Shown here: one piece after another, positions 36,984 through 46,010 of the stretch
How the letters are laid out: each line of letters starts with the position of its first letter
Numbering within the stretch: the stretch's first letter is position 1
Assembly (NCBI GenBank): GCA_019308905.1
Contig: JAFDHF010000006.1
Coordinates: 30,222 to 94,221 of the forward strand
Source of the DNA: Deltaproteobacteria bacterium
GTDB taxonomy: Bacteria > Desulfobacterota > BSN033 > WVXP01
Reading direction: 5' to 3'
DNA length: 64,000 nt
Notes under the pieces: model-generated
Seen by the model: the letters and a program-made list of their open reading frames with translations, nothing else
Told to the model about the DNA's origin: nothing
The model's database searches: none
Made by a program: the position numbers and the translations under genes

Positions 36984-38447
36984 TCAGAATTGTTCGGCCC
37001 ACCTTATCGCCTCGGGAAGTCTCTCCACCACATCAGTTGCGGTGAAACAGTATCCCTTTTCCTGCAGGACCAGATCACCCGACAGGCCCGTAACGAACAC
37101 CGCGGCCAGGGAGGCCTCAAAGGGGTCATTTCCGGCAGCAAAGCCGGCGATCGCTCCAGACAGGACATCACCCGTTCCGCCTGTCGCCATTCCAGGATTC
37201 CCGGTGTAATTGAACTTCGTCCTTGTCCCGTCTGAAACAATATCGACCGGCCCTTTCAGGGTCAGGATACACCCGTAGGTCTCGGCAAAATCGGCCGCAT
37301 TCTCCGGAGTGGGCTCTTTCCCCGACAGCCTCCTGAATTCGCCCCGATGAGGGGTCAGCACCACATTCCCGTGCAGGATGTCGAGATCTTCCAGAATGGC
37401 GTTCAGCCCATCAGCGTCGATGACAAACCTCTTTTCCCTCAGCTCTCGGACAAGGCCTACGACCATCCTCCTGGTTTCCTCTCTTATTCCTGAATCAGGT
37501 CCCAAGCCCAGGCCGGGGCCGAGCAGGACCGAATCGCAGCGGTACTCCTGGATCCGTCTCACGATCTCCGGCAGATGCCTCTCGCCCAAAACCTCCCCCT
37601 CCAGACAGGTGCCGATAAAATCCGGTATCCTCTCCACCACCGCCGCGCACGGCTCTGGAGAGCAATGGTAGACGAGATCGACGATCTTGGCCGCCGCCCT
37701 GCCCGCGTACTCGAGGGCGCCCCTAAAGAAAGAAGACCCCCCGATGACCATCACCCTGCCTCCCTGGCCCTTGTGTGCATCGGGCCTCCGTCCTCTGAGG
37801 ACCTTAACGTCTCCTGGGCCGATTCTCTTCTCGATGTCCGAGGGTATGCCCAAGGGCAAGACCTCGGCTCCCGGAGATTTTGGGAATTCGAAACTCAGGG
37901 TCAAATCCGGTCTTATGGAGAGCTCCGAACCGTACCCGGTGGGAATATCGATACAGACCTTCTTGGCCTTGGCCCGGTTTATCTTGGCAAGGGTACTCCT
38001 ATAGGGCTCCCTAGGCTCCCCGGTCAAACCCACCCCCAGCATTCCGTCCACAATGACGTCGAACCGGTCAAAATCGTATCTGGCTAGGTCCACGGAGTCT
38101 CTGATATAGATTCTCTTGAGATCCGTGTTTTCCAGGATCCGCCAGTTCTTCTTTGCTTCCTCGGTATTGATCTGCCTGGGGCTCCCGAGTAGGAAAAGAG
38201 TGACGTCGTTGCTGTTCATCAGGTGTCTGGCGACGACGAATCCGTCGCCGCCGTTGTTTCCGAGGCCGCAGAATACACCGATACTATTCCCCCTTCCATA
38301 CCTCCTGGTAATCTCGTCCGCCACTCCGCGGCCGGCATTCTCCATCAAAACCGACGTCTCCAGCCCAAAATACCTCGCATTCACGTCGAGTATCTTGGTT
38401 TTCCTCGCCCCTTCTTCCAGGTCGACACCTCCCTTCGATTCCACCAT
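36984..38447 (-). CDS. nnr: bifunctional NAD(P)HX epimerase/dehydratase (NnrE-NnrD)
   Basis: About 487 aa. The N-terminal YjeF_N epimerase domain (to about 215) includes GLGNNGGDGFVVARHL. The C-terminal ADP/ATP-dependent dehydratase domain has VLLGPGLG, DADGLNAI, LTPHRGEFRRL and GTGDVLSG. It repairs hydrated NAD(P)H. The ATG at 38447 directly follows a very strong SD (AAAGGAGGAGGAG); the neighbouring GTG at 38444 is also possible. Confidence 0.94.
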   Translation of the reverse strand: MVESKGGVDLEEGARKTKILDVNARYFGLETSVLMENAGRGVADEITRRYGRGNSIGVFCGLGNNGGDGFVVARHLMNSNDVTLFLLGSPRQINTEEAKKNWRILENTDLKRIYIRDSVDLARYDFDRFDVIVDGMLGVGLTGEPREPYRSTLAKINRAKAKKVCIDIPTGYGSELSIRPDLTLSFEFPKSPGAEVLPLGIPSDIEKRIGPGDVKVLRGRRPDAHKGQGGRVMVIGGSSFFRGALEYAGRAAAKIVDLVYHCSPEPCAAVVERIPDFIGTCLEGEVLGERHLPEIVRRIQEYRCDSVLLGPGLGLGPDSGIREETRRMVVGLVRELREKRFVIDADGLNAILEDLDILHGNVVLTPHRGEFRRLSGKEPTPENAADFAETYGCILTLKGPVDIVSDGTRTKFNYTGNPGMATGGTGDVLSGAIAGFAAGNDPFEASLAAVFVTGLSGDLVLQEKGYCFTATDVVERLPEAIRWAEQF

Positions 38448-38510
38448 CTCCTCCTCCTTTTGCTCGACCACCGGTGAGCTCCGCAGCCGACTGCTCCACC
38501 CGGCCCCTCC

Positions 38511-39515
38511 CTAACCGGCCATCCTCAGAACCCCTGCTCCTTGAATCCTCCCCTGCTTGAGGAGGATCAGGGCCCTGTTGGCTTCGTCCAGTCGAAATTC
38601 CTGGACTTCCGGAACAATTGGAATCTCTGCGGCCAGAGCCAGAAAAGACCGGACATCCTGCCTGGTCACGTTGGCAACGCTCTTTACCTCCTTCTCATCC
38701 CATAGAAGCTCGACATAGTCCAGGGGTGGAATGGGATTCCGTTTTCTGATAACCGCCAGCACCAACCTTCCGCCTTTGTCCAGGACCCTCAGGGCGCGAG
38801 GTACGGTCTCCCCCACAGGGGTGAAATCGATGGCACAATCTACCTTTCTCGGTGGTCTGTCCTCTGGTCCGCCTGCCCAGTCGGCTCCCAGCTTTCTGGC
38901 AAGATCCCTGTGCTGTGCCCCCCTCGTAAAGACAAACACCTCACATCCCCAGTACTTGGCTATCTGAAGGACGATATGGGCCGAAGCCCCAAACCCGAAA
39001 AGCCCGAGGGCCTGCCCCTTTTCCAGGCCGGACAGCATCAGGTCACGATACCCGATTGCGCCCGCACAGAGAAGGGGAGCGGCCTCAGAGTCGGAAAACC
39101 TTTCGGGGATAGGGTAGGCAAACTCCTCTGGAACCCTGGTATATTCGGCATACCCCCCATCGACGTCGCATCCGGTGGCCTTGAATTCCAAACAGAGGTT
39201 TTCCCTCCCTCCCCGGCAGAATCGACACTTCCCGCAGGCGGAATTTATCCAGGCGATCCCCACCCGGTCTCCCGGGCTGTATTTTCCACCCCCTGAACCT
39301 GACTTCTCCACTCTTCCGATGACCTCGTGCCCGAGGACTACCGGGAGTTTTGGCTCGATTCTCCCTTCGATCTCGTCGAGTTCGGTATGGCAGACCCCAC
39401 ACGCAGAAACCCTTACCAGGATCTCGCCAGGCCCGGGCTCGGGTTGGGGCAGTTCTTTCATCTTCAGGGGTTCCTTCTCAACGGGCGAAATCTCCTCAAG
39501 TACCATGGCTCTCAT
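38511..39515 (-). CDS. zinc-dependent alcohol dehydrogenase (MDR family)
   Basis: 334 aa. Catalytic zinc: CGVCHTELDEIEG and GHEVIG. Structural zinc: CGKCRFCRGGRENLC. The Rossmann segment LGLFGFGASAHIVLQIA is typical of AdhP-like zinc ADHs. It is the first gene of a minus-strand operon with NAD(P)HX repair and DNA ligase, driven by the promoter at 39594-39621. SD GAGGAGGAG before the ATG at 39515. Confidence 0.92.
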   Translation of the reverse strand: MRAMVLEEISPVEKEPLKMKELPQPEPGPGEILVRVSACGVCHTELDEIEGRIEPKLPVVLGHEVIGRVEKSGSGGGKYSPGDRVGIAWINSACGKCRFCRGGRENLCLEFKATGCDVDGGYAEYTRVPEEFAYPIPERFSDSEAAPLLCAGAIGYRDLMLSGLEKGQALGLFGFGASAHIVLQIAKYWGCEVFVFTRGAQHRDLARKLGADWAGGPEDRPPRKVDCAIDFTPVGETVPRALRVLDKGGRLVLAVIRKRNPIPPLDYVELLWDEKEVKSVANVTRQDVRSFLALAAEIPIVPEVQEFRLDEANRALILLKQGRIQGAGVLRMAG

Positions 39516-39593
39516 TCATCGCTCCTCCTCTCTTAGGCCGGGCTCACCTCTCGGGCGGCGGCTGATCTCTCAGGCCCGCCCCAAACCTCCTCC

Positions 39594-39621
39594 ATTGTAT
39601 CAGAAACACTCAGGCCTTCAA
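39594..39621 (-). promoter_or_regulatory. promoter for the alcohol dehydrogenase-nnr-ligase operon
   Basis: Minus-strand TTGAAG (39616-39621) and TACAAT (39594-39599) with a 16-bp spacer; transcription would start near 39587. Confidence 0.6.
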
Positions 39622-39725
39622 ACTCACACGTGGGGACCTTCCATGGCCAAACCGGTGTTTTTCAGTGGCGGCCAGCCAAAAAATCGTAAGAATCCTTGAC
39701 GAGAAACTCGGGAAGCTCCCGCCCC

Positions 39726-39755
39726 TTGACTCTTTTCCACAGGACAAGGTATAAG
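39726..39755 (+). promoter_or_regulatory. promoter for the aminotransferase operon
   Basis: TTGACT (39726-39731) and TATAAG (39750-39755) with an 18-bp spacer; the start would be near 39762, giving a leader of about 90 nt. Confidence 0.55.
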
Positions 39756-39853
39756 AGAGAGGCATTCGACCCTGTCTTGTGGAAGACCGAACAGATACCG
39801 TCTATGGAACCCCCACATACCGAGAGGAGGAGACGGGCAGGAGGGTGGATCAT

Positions 39854-41227
39854 ATGAGTGCTCAGGAACATCTCTTAAATGAAATTGAGGACACATGGAA
39901 TGCCATTGAAAAGCATGCCTGGATCCCCTGGGTCAGTATGGCGGAGGTTGCAAGGAAACGACAGCAGCCGATAATTCGAAAAGGAGAAGGGGTCTACCTG
40001 GAGGACCTCCAAGGGAAACGGTATCTCGATGCCTCTTCCGGCCCCGTGGCGGTCAACTACGGATACGGAAATACGAAGATCGCCGCTGCTCTGAAAGACC
40101 AATTGAGCAGACTCCATTTCCTCCATTACCGGGTCGCTTTGGCCGAAGTGGTAGCCGATCTGTGCAGAAAGATAGCCCAATATACACCCGGCAATCTCAA
40201 CAGGGTACATCTAAACGTGACCGGCTCTGACGCCGTTGAGGGAGCCCTTAAGATAGCAAGGGCGTACTTCGATGACACGTCGAAGAACAAGGTAATCTCG
40301 TTGTACGGGTCTTACCACGGACTCTCATACGGAACACTGAGTGTCACGGGTTTTTCTTCTTTTAAGGATCCGTTCAGATTGAACGTGGCTCCGGGCGGTA
40401 TCCATGTACCCCCGCCTTACTGTTACAGGTGCCCTTACGGTCTTGCCTATCCGACCTGCGGGCTTATGTGCGCAAAGATGATCGATCGAACCATAGAGGC
40501 AGAGGGCCCGGATGTCATAGCGGCTTTTATCGGTGAGCCGATCATGGGGGTTGGAGGCGTGATAACCCCTCCGAAAGACTACTGGCCGATGGTAAGGGAG
40601 ATCTGTGACAAACACGACGTTCTACTCATCATCGACGAGGTCATGTCCGGCTGGGCAAGAACGGGGAAGCTCTTTGCCTGCGAGCACTGGGATATCGAGC
40701 CCGACATGATTACGATGGCGAAGGGCCTGAGCGGCGTATACCAGAGCATCAGTGCAATAGCCGTGCATGACAGGATCTTCGAGAAACTCAGGGATAAGAA
40801 GCTCTACCACTCACACACCCAATCCTGCAGTCCGCTCGCGTGTGCAGCGGCGCTGGCAGCCATAGATCTCATAGAGAATGAAAATCTCGCCGAAAGGGCG
40901 GCAGAAAAGGGCAGATACTTGCGGGAAAGACTCGAAGAGCTCAAGGAAGATTCGCCCCTCATCGGCGATGTGAGGGGCAAGGGATTGTTCCAGGGAATAG
41001 AGCTGGTCAGTGACAGAGACCGAAAACTCAGATTCACCTCGCGCAACCCGGAACTCAGAGAGACTCTCGACAGGGCGTTCCTGGAAAGGGGGATGATCAT
41101 CCGGTTGGGAGGCTATGACTCGGACACCCTCTACTTTACTCCCCCCCTGATCATCGAAAACCATGAGATAGACAGGATCTGCGAGATCACTCGCGAGGTT
41201 CTGGGGGAGATGGATCGACTGAGTTAG
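39854..41227 (+). CDS. class III (omega) PLP aminotransferase
   Basis: About 457 aa. PLP enzyme with TGSDAVEGALKIA, YHGLSYGTLSVTG, DEVMSGWARTG and the Schiff-base lysine in MAKGLSGVYQ. It transfers amino groups to or from omega-amino acids or amines. Several cysteines (CYRCPYG and PTCGLMCAK, about residues 200-215) are unusual. The ATG at 39854 follows AGGAGG. The phosphotriesterase-like gene starts 14 bp after the stop, so they form an operon. Confidence 0.9.
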   Translation: MSAQEHLLNEIEDTWNAIEKHAWIPWVSMAEVARKRQQPIIRKGEGVYLEDLQGKRYLDASSGPVAVNYGYGNTKIAAALKDQLSRLHFLHYRVALAEVVADLCRKIAQYTPGNLNRVHLNVTGSDAVEGALKIARAYFDDTSKNKVISLYGSYHGLSYGTLSVTGFSSFKDPFRLNVAPGGIHVPPPYCYRCPYGLAYPTCGLMCAKMIDRTIEAEGPDVIAAFIGEPIMGVGGVITPPKDYWPMVREICDKHDVLLIIDEVMSGWARTGKLFACEHWDIEPDMITMAKGLSGVYQSISAIAVHDRIFEKLRDKKLYHSHTQSCSPLACAAALAAIDLIENENLAERAAEKGRYLRERLEELKEDSPLIGDVRGKGLFQGIELVSDRDRKLRFTSRNPELRETLDRAFLERGMIIRLGGYDSDTLYFTPPLIIENHEIDRICEITREVLGEMDRLS

Positions 41228-41241
41228 TCCGCATCGAGAAA

Positions 41242-42282
41242 ATGGCCGAAAGGATCCGCACCGTCCTCGGTGACATATCTCCTGGTGAGCTGGGCATCAC
41301 CCTCATGCACGAGCACCTGCTCTGCGACCTCACCTGCCTGTTTGAACCTCCTCCCCAGGTGACAGCCAGGAGGCTCGCCGGAGAGAGAGTGGACATCGAA
41401 AACCTTGGGGTCTTGCACAGAAACCCCTTTGCCATACGGGACAACCTGCTTCTGGACGATGTCGAACTTGCCGCGCAAGAGATCAAGAGATTTCGATGGG
41501 CAGGGGGCAACACGGTTGTGGAAGCGACCTGTGTCGGCATGGGGAGGGATGTGGCCGGACTGAGGAGAATAGCCGTTGAAACCGGGCTGAACATAGTAGC
41601 GGGATGTGGGTACTACGTCGATTCTTCACATCCCCCTTACCTCGAGACCAGGAGCGTAGACGAGATAACCGCCGAACTCGTCGACGAGATAGAAGGGGGA
41701 ATAGAAGGCACGGGGATCAGGCCCGGGATAATCGGTGAAATCGGTACGAGCCAGCAGATTACCCCGACAGAGGAGAAGGTTCTCCGGGCCGCGGCGAGGG
41801 CTCAGGCGGAGACGGGGCTGCCCGTTTCTGTTCATCCTTACTTTCGTGACGGGAAATGGCATGCCCTGGAGATACTCGACATCCTGGAAGCAGAAGGAGC
41901 AGATCCCGGCAGGGTCATCATCTGCCACATGGATGGAAACCCGGATGTCGAATATGGAAGGTCGGTGGCAAGACGCGGTGCCTACATCGAGTACGATACC
42001 TTTGGCAAAGAGTACACTAGAACGGATAAGTCCTACGAACTTCCCAAGGACACCCAGCGGGTCAAGTCGATTCAGTATCTGGCCCAGGAAGGATTCGTGG
42101 ACCGGATCCTTCTCTCCCAGGACGTCTGCTTCAAGATGGACCTCCACAGATACGGAGGCTGGGGATACGATCACATTCTGACAAATGTCCTCCCCATGTT
42201 CCATGCAGCAGGTACCGGAGACGACACGTTACATCGTATCCTCGAGGTCAACCCCGCAAAGGCCCTGAGCATCACCAAGTGA
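41242..42282 (+). CDS. phosphotriesterase-family metal-dependent hydrolase
   Basis: 346 aa. Binuclear amidohydrolase fold: N-terminal HEH (LMHEHLLCD), SVHPY, ICHMDG and LSQDVC. The bridging ligand appears to be the Glu of GEIGTS instead of a carboxylated Lys, as in PHP-like members. Likely a lactonase or an ester/amide hydrolase rather than an organophosphatase. Co-transcription with an aminotransferase suggests hydrolysis of a substrate that releases an amine or amino acid, by context only. Confidence 0.88.
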   Translation: MAERIRTVLGDISPGELGITLMHEHLLCDLTCLFEPPPQVTARRLAGERVDIENLGVLHRNPFAIRDNLLLDDVELAAQEIKRFRWAGGNTVVEATCVGMGRDVAGLRRIAVETGLNIVAGCGYYVDSSHPPYLETRSVDEITAELVDEIEGGIEGTGIRPGIIGEIGTSQQITPTEEKVLRAAARAQAETGLPVSVHPYFRDGKWHALEILDILEAEGADPGRVIICHMDGNPDVEYGRSVARRGAYIEYDTFGKEYTRTDKSYELPKDTQRVKSIQYLAQEGFVDRILLSQDVCFKMDLHRYGGWGYDHILTNVLPMFHAAGTGDDTLHRILEVNPAKALSITK

Positions 42283-42326
42283 CGGCGGCTGACAAGAGCG
42301 GCAAAGGAGAAATCCCCCTCGCGGGG

Positions 42327-42989
42327 CTACCGGTACCACTTCGTAAACTCCTCTGGCCTTTGCTTAAGGCTCCGATAGGCGTTTATTTTCGCACCCATGT
42401 CCGGGTAGCCAATGGATATGGCGATGATCAGCCTCTTTGTTTCGGGTATTTCGAGGAATTCGCGTATGGCGCGGGCATAGTCTGCCACCGAGGCCTGCAG
42501 GCAGCTTCCCAAGCCCAGCGAATGGGCCGCCAGAATCAGGTTCTCGGCAAAGAGCCCCATATCGAAGATCGACCATTCGGACAGAGCCCGGTCCGTAAAT
42601 AGAAAGATCACACATGGCGCACCGTAGAACCGAAAATTCATCAACCTCAGCTCTTCCCTCTTCGCTCTGTCTTCCCTCTCCACACCGAGTACGCTGAGCC
42701 TCCTGGTACCGTGCTCCCTTGAGCGTGCCTCCAACTCCGGCGGCCAGCCCTCTGGAACGGGCAGATCAGGATTGGTCGGTGCTTTGGCCCTGGCCAGTTC
42801 GAAAAGGACTCTGCTCAGTTCCTCTTTCTTTTTTCCGCACACCACGGCGACTTCCCACGGCTGGGTATTCGTGTAAGAGGGACTGTTACTGGCAGCCGTC
42901 AGAATCCGGTGGATTGTCTCCTCGTCGATCTCTGTGGGCTTGAAAGAACGGAAAGACCTCCTCGTCTCAATCCCTTCGAGCAGTTCCAT
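42327..42989 (-). CDS. nitroreductase-family flavoprotein
   Basis: 220 aa, with the FMN-binding RRSFRSFKPTEID start, NSPSYTNTQPWEVAVV, and near the C-terminus AAHSLGLGSCLQASVADYA. Such proteins reduce nitro compounds, quinones or flavins, or act in cofactor metabolism; the specific reaction is unknown. The SD GGAGGTGATT is near perfect. It has its own promoter (43095-43123). Confidence 0.92.
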   Translation of the reverse strand: MELLEGIETRRSFRSFKPTEIDEETIHRILTAASNSPSYTNTQPWEVAVVCGKKKEELSRVLFELARAKAPTNPDLPVPEGWPPELEARSREHGTRRLSVLGVEREDRAKREELRLMNFRFYGAPCVIFLFTDRALSEWSIFDMGLFAENLILAAHSLGLGSCLQASVADYARAIREFLEIPETKRLIIAISIGYPDMGAKINAYRSLKQRPEEFTKWYR

Positions 42990-43094
42990 AAATCACCTCC
43001 GCTTGGCGACCATGCAAGGGCCTGTGCAACAGGTCGAAAAAGACCAGACGTTTTTGAACAGAAACGATACAGAACCAAGGTGGTGCTCTGTGGG

Positions 43095-43123
43095 ATTCTA
43101 TGCGACTTTCCACCTCCGTGCAA
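43095..43123 (-). promoter_or_regulatory. promoter for the nitroreductase gene
   Basis: Minus-strand TTGCAC (43118-43123) and TAGAAT (43095-43100), 17-bp spacer; start near 43088, leader about 100 nt. Confidence 0.6.
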
Positions 43124-43244
43124 GCACTACGGGAAAAGGTCCTCCCCTGTCCTCGCCTATCCCCTTGCCCGCGACAGACGTCGCGCGGGGGATGTGTGGT
43201 GTGTCACCGACTCCAAAGGCCACGAAACTCCGGAAGAACCGAGA

Positions 43245-43272
43245 TTGACTTCCCACTTCGATCTGCTAGGAT
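43245..43272 (+). promoter_or_regulatory. promoter for the membrane protein/CYTH/PAS operon
   Basis: TTGACT (43245-43250) and TAGGAT (43267-43272), 16-bp spacer; start near 43280. Confidence 0.55.
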
Positions 43273-43469
43273 AGTACGGAGTGCCTCTGTGAACGCCTGC
43301 GAATCTTCTCGCATGCCTGCTGATAGGGGACCTCTTCCATACGGGCAGCATGAGCGGTGGGATGTGGCAGCGGTTCCTGAGACGAGGGGCCTGGGGACAG
43401 GGAGCTCCACCGGAGGACCGGTTGACAAATAGGTAGAGTCTCTATCCCATGACCGGAGAAGGAGGCTAT

Positions 43470-44114
43470 ATGGACGGCAAAGAGACACGTGATCAGAATG
43501 CCTATTCGGTAGAATTCTTGCTTGCCGAGTATCAGCGCTTGATGGAATCCTTCTGGCACACGGAAGAACTCGGCGAGAGGCGGGTGAATTTCTTCGTCAC
43601 TCTTACAGCTGCCGTGATAGCCGCCCTGGCTGCCACCAGGGACCAGGGAATCTCCCTCTCCCAGGGTAGAGTGGATCCCATATTTTTCTACGGGCTTGGA
43701 GCACTTCTTCTGTTTGGTCTTGTCACCCTTGTACGGATTATCCGCAGGAACCTCGAGAGCCACAGGTACCTGCGGGCCACAGGCAGAATCCGCAGGTACT
43801 TTACCGAGACCGACCAGGGGATAGGATCCCATCTCTATTTTGAACCCCGGGATGACAGGCCCGTACGGAAAAAGGAATGGAGAGAGATCGCTTTTCTCGG
43901 GACCGGCGGGCTGGTGGAGACCATCGCCCTTGTGAACTGTCTAATCGCAGCCGCTCTCTGGGGCCTGGCAACCATCCGTTCCCAATGGGGGGGAATCTGG
44001 ATCTGGGCCCTAGTTGGTTTCATCCTGGCCTGGGTCGTCCAATTCCTGTATGTGAAGTGGCGCTATGAAAGGGGAAGACCAGCGGATGAAGAGATCAAGT
44101 TCCGAGGAGTCTGA
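43470..44114 (+). CDS. uncharacterised four-helix membrane protein
   Basis: About 214 aa from the ATG at 43470 (SD GAGAAGGAGG). An N-terminal soluble helix (LLAEYQRLMESFWHTEELGERRVNFF) leads into a membrane pair (about residues 45-90), a basic cytoplasmic loop (RIIRRNLESHRYLRATGRIRRYF), and a second membrane pair near the C-terminus. I recognise no family. The 3' end overlaps the CYTH gene. The lack of a signal peptide and the basic loops suggest an inner-membrane protein with both termini inside. Confidence 0.8.
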   Translation: MDGKETRDQNAYSVEFLLAEYQRLMESFWHTEELGERRVNFFVTLTAAVIAALAATRDQGISLSQGRVDPIFFYGLGALLLFGLVTLVRIIRRNLESHRYLRATGRIRRYFTETDQGIGSHLYFEPRDDRPVRKKEWREIAFLGTGGLVETIALVNCLIAAALWGLATIRSQWGGIWIWALVGFILAWVVQFLYVKWRYERGRPADEEIKFRGV

Positions 44115-44901
44115 GGCGACCTTTATCATACGGTCTGAGAGTCCCGAGGCAGTGGCCCAACAGATCGCCCGTCTCACCTCGATTGGTGGTTACCGCCTGG
44201 TGGTGCGGAAGTCCCAGGAGATTCACGACCTCTACCTCGACACACCGGGGCGAATGCTTGAGGCCAGAGATTTGGCCCTCAGGATCAGGGAGATAGGGGG
44301 AGCCCACTGGCTTGCCCTGAAGGGGCGGTCCCGACCCAGCCAGTGGGGCGGTGTAACCCGCCTCGAAATCGAAGGATTGTGGTGTGAGAAGAGCTTGGCC
44401 AGGATCACCGGAGAACTGACGGACAGGGGAATCAGGCTGCCGAGGAGTCGCCTGGGATACGACCCTCTCCACCCCCTCGATTCCATGAGAGGTCTTGGGT
44501 TCCGAGTCATTCAGGACCGGGAAACCCGAAGGCAGCTGAGAGATGTCATCCCCGCGGGCAACGAAAGAAGCGGGAGGATTGCCGAACTCGCCATCGACTC
44601 CGTGGCCTATCATTTCGGTGACAGGGTAGTCCGCCATCACGAGGTGGAGCTCGAAGCGAAGAGGGAGAACGCCCTCACACCTCTGGAGACCGTCATGGAA
44701 GAGCTGACCCGGAGATACTCGGGGAAACTCCAGAGATGGGATTACGGCAAGCTGGCAACGGGCAAGGCCATCGGAGCCCTTTTGGACAGGAGGGAACTCG
44801 AAGGATTGCTCGACGCCCGGGGCCACCTGAAGCCCCCTGCTTATGACAGGATAGCGGCCCTCCTCCAGGATCGGTTTGACTCTTTCCATTTTTCTGCTTA
44901 G
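44086..44901 (+). CDS. CYTH domain protein with degenerate ExExK motif
   Basis: About 271 aa from the ATG at 44086 (AAAGGGG upstream); the ATG at 44065 is an alternative. The CYTH fold (class IV adenylyl cyclase/thiamine-triphosphatase type) is suggested by LYLDTPGRMLEARDLALRIRE, HWLALKG, TRLEIEG and HHEVELEAKRE. The N-terminal ExExK triad that binds metal reads EATFI, so two of three residues are lost; catalysis is doubtful, and triphosphate binding may remain. A CHAD domain is absent. Confidence 0.72.
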   Translation: MKRSSSEESEATFIIRSESPEAVAQQIARLTSIGGYRLVVRKSQEIHDLYLDTPGRMLEARDLALRIREIGGAHWLALKGRSRPSQWGGVTRLEIEGLWCEKSLARITGELTDRGIRLPRSRLGYDPLHPLDSMRGLGFRVIQDRETRRQLRDVIPAGNERSGRIAELAIDSVAYHFGDRVVRHHEVELEAKRENALTPLETVMEELTRRYSGKLQRWDYGKLATGKAIGALLDRRELEGLLDARGHLKPPAYDRIAALLQDRFDSFHFSA

Positions 44902-44934
44902 AATTGATATCAGCAAGCCGCAAAGGGGCACGCA

Positions 44935-45993
44935 GTGAGCGAATCCAGGGAGGGTATCTTTTACTTTCTCCTCGACAGCCTGGGGGAAGGGGTTATCTTC
45001 TTCGATTGCGACGACAGGGTCGAGTGGACCAACGGGACGTTTCAGAGAATGCGGGGGAGGATCGAGGCAGGGGATCTGGTGGGGCGCTCCATCTTCGACT
45101 GCCACCCTTCAAGGGATCACGAGGCGGTCTCACGGATCCTCGATGACCTCAAGACAGGACGGGAGACCACCCGGTATCATCGGGCCAGGCGTTCCGGCAT
45201 CGTTGGTGCCGAAAGGGATTCCTATTATGATATCTTCTATACAGCCGTCAGGAACCGTTCGGGCGACTACCTGGGCACGGCAATGATCATAAGGGACGTG
45301 GGGGAGATACGGAATCTCGAAGCTCAGGTGGCGCGGTCTGAACAGAGGTACAAAGACCTGATCGAAAACATCGACTCAGGGATCTTCTCCCTCGACGGGA
45401 AGGGAAGAATCACATACGCAAACAACGGCCTGCTGAAGATGCTCGGTTACCGTCTGAACGAAACGATCAACCGGCACTGGACCGAGCTTTTCAGTCCGGA
45501 AAGGAGGGATGAGGCCGCGCATATCTTGGATCGTGTCTCCTCCGAAGGCAAGGGGACGGTTTTCGAAACCCGTCTGCTGAACCAGGAAGGGGACCTGATC
45601 GACGCTCTGATCAACCTCTCCGTTCTCAAGATCGATCCCGAGGAATCATGCATGGTTCGGGGAATCGTGACCGATATTACCGCCCGGAAGGAGTTGGAAA
45701 GACGGGCCATGGAAAGGGAGCGGTTCGAAGGGGTGATCGAGATGGCAGGGGCGGCGTGTCATCACCTCAACCAGCCCCTTGTCAATATCCTCATGAGGGT
45801 CCAGATGCTCCTGAAGGAGATGGACACGGAGGACCCCCACTACCGCAACGTGAAGATACTCGAGGCAGAGGCCCTCAGGATGGGGAACATTACCCGGAAG
45901 ATTCAGAATATCACGAGCTACGAGACCGAACCTTATGTGGAGGGCCGCTCCAGGATTATCGATCTCGAGAGGGCTTCGGGGAAGAAGCAGTAA
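44935..45993 (+). CDS. PAS-PAS protein with H-box but no ATPase domain
   Basis: 352 aa. Two PAS domains (about 10-125 and 138-250) end in a typical PAC-like GIVTDITARKELERRA. A HisKA-like helical hairpin follows with CHHLNQPL, where His276 is the candidate phospho-acceptor. The protein then stops after about 75 residues, with no N, G1 or G2 boxes of HATPase_c. GTG start with AAAGGGG upstream. It may be phosphorylated by another kinase, or act as a sensor only. The stop is intact and no frameshifted ATPase domain follows. Confidence 0.82.
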   Translation: MSESREGIFYFLLDSLGEGVIFFDCDDRVEWTNGTFQRMRGRIEAGDLVGRSIFDCHPSRDHEAVSRILDDLKTGRETTRYHRARRSGIVGAERDSYYDIFYTAVRNRSGDYLGTAMIIRDVGEIRNLEAQVARSEQRYKDLIENIDSGIFSLDGKGRITYANNGLLKMLGYRLNETINRHWTELFSPERRDEAAHILDRVSSEGKGTVFETRLLNQEGDLIDALINLSVLKIDPEESCMVRGIVTDITARKELERRAMERERFEGVIEMAGAACHHLNQPLVNILMRVQMLLKEMDTEDPHYRNVKILEAEALRMGNITRKIQNITSYETEPYVEGRSRIIDLERASGKKQ

Positions 45994-46010
45994 CGACGCC
46001 GGAAGATCCG

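Larger units (their letters stand above)
39516..39853. other. divergent intergenic region, dehydrogenase / aminotransferase
   Basis: Holds two promoters facing apart: minus-strand 39594-39621 and plus-strand 39726-39755. I see no gene and no clear operator. Confidence 0.45.
42990..43469. other. divergent intergenic region, nitroreductase / CYTH operon
   Basis: 480 bp containing two promoters: minus-strand 43095-43123, and plus-strand 43245-43272. The plus-strand leader to 43470 is about 190 nt. No recognisable RNA element or gene was found. Confidence 0.45.

Noticed and set aside
42909..43274. 121-codon plus-strand frame in the nitroreductase/CYTH gap
   Set aside because: It starts inside the nitroreductase gene, crosses the divergent promoters and has no SD or recognisable domain.
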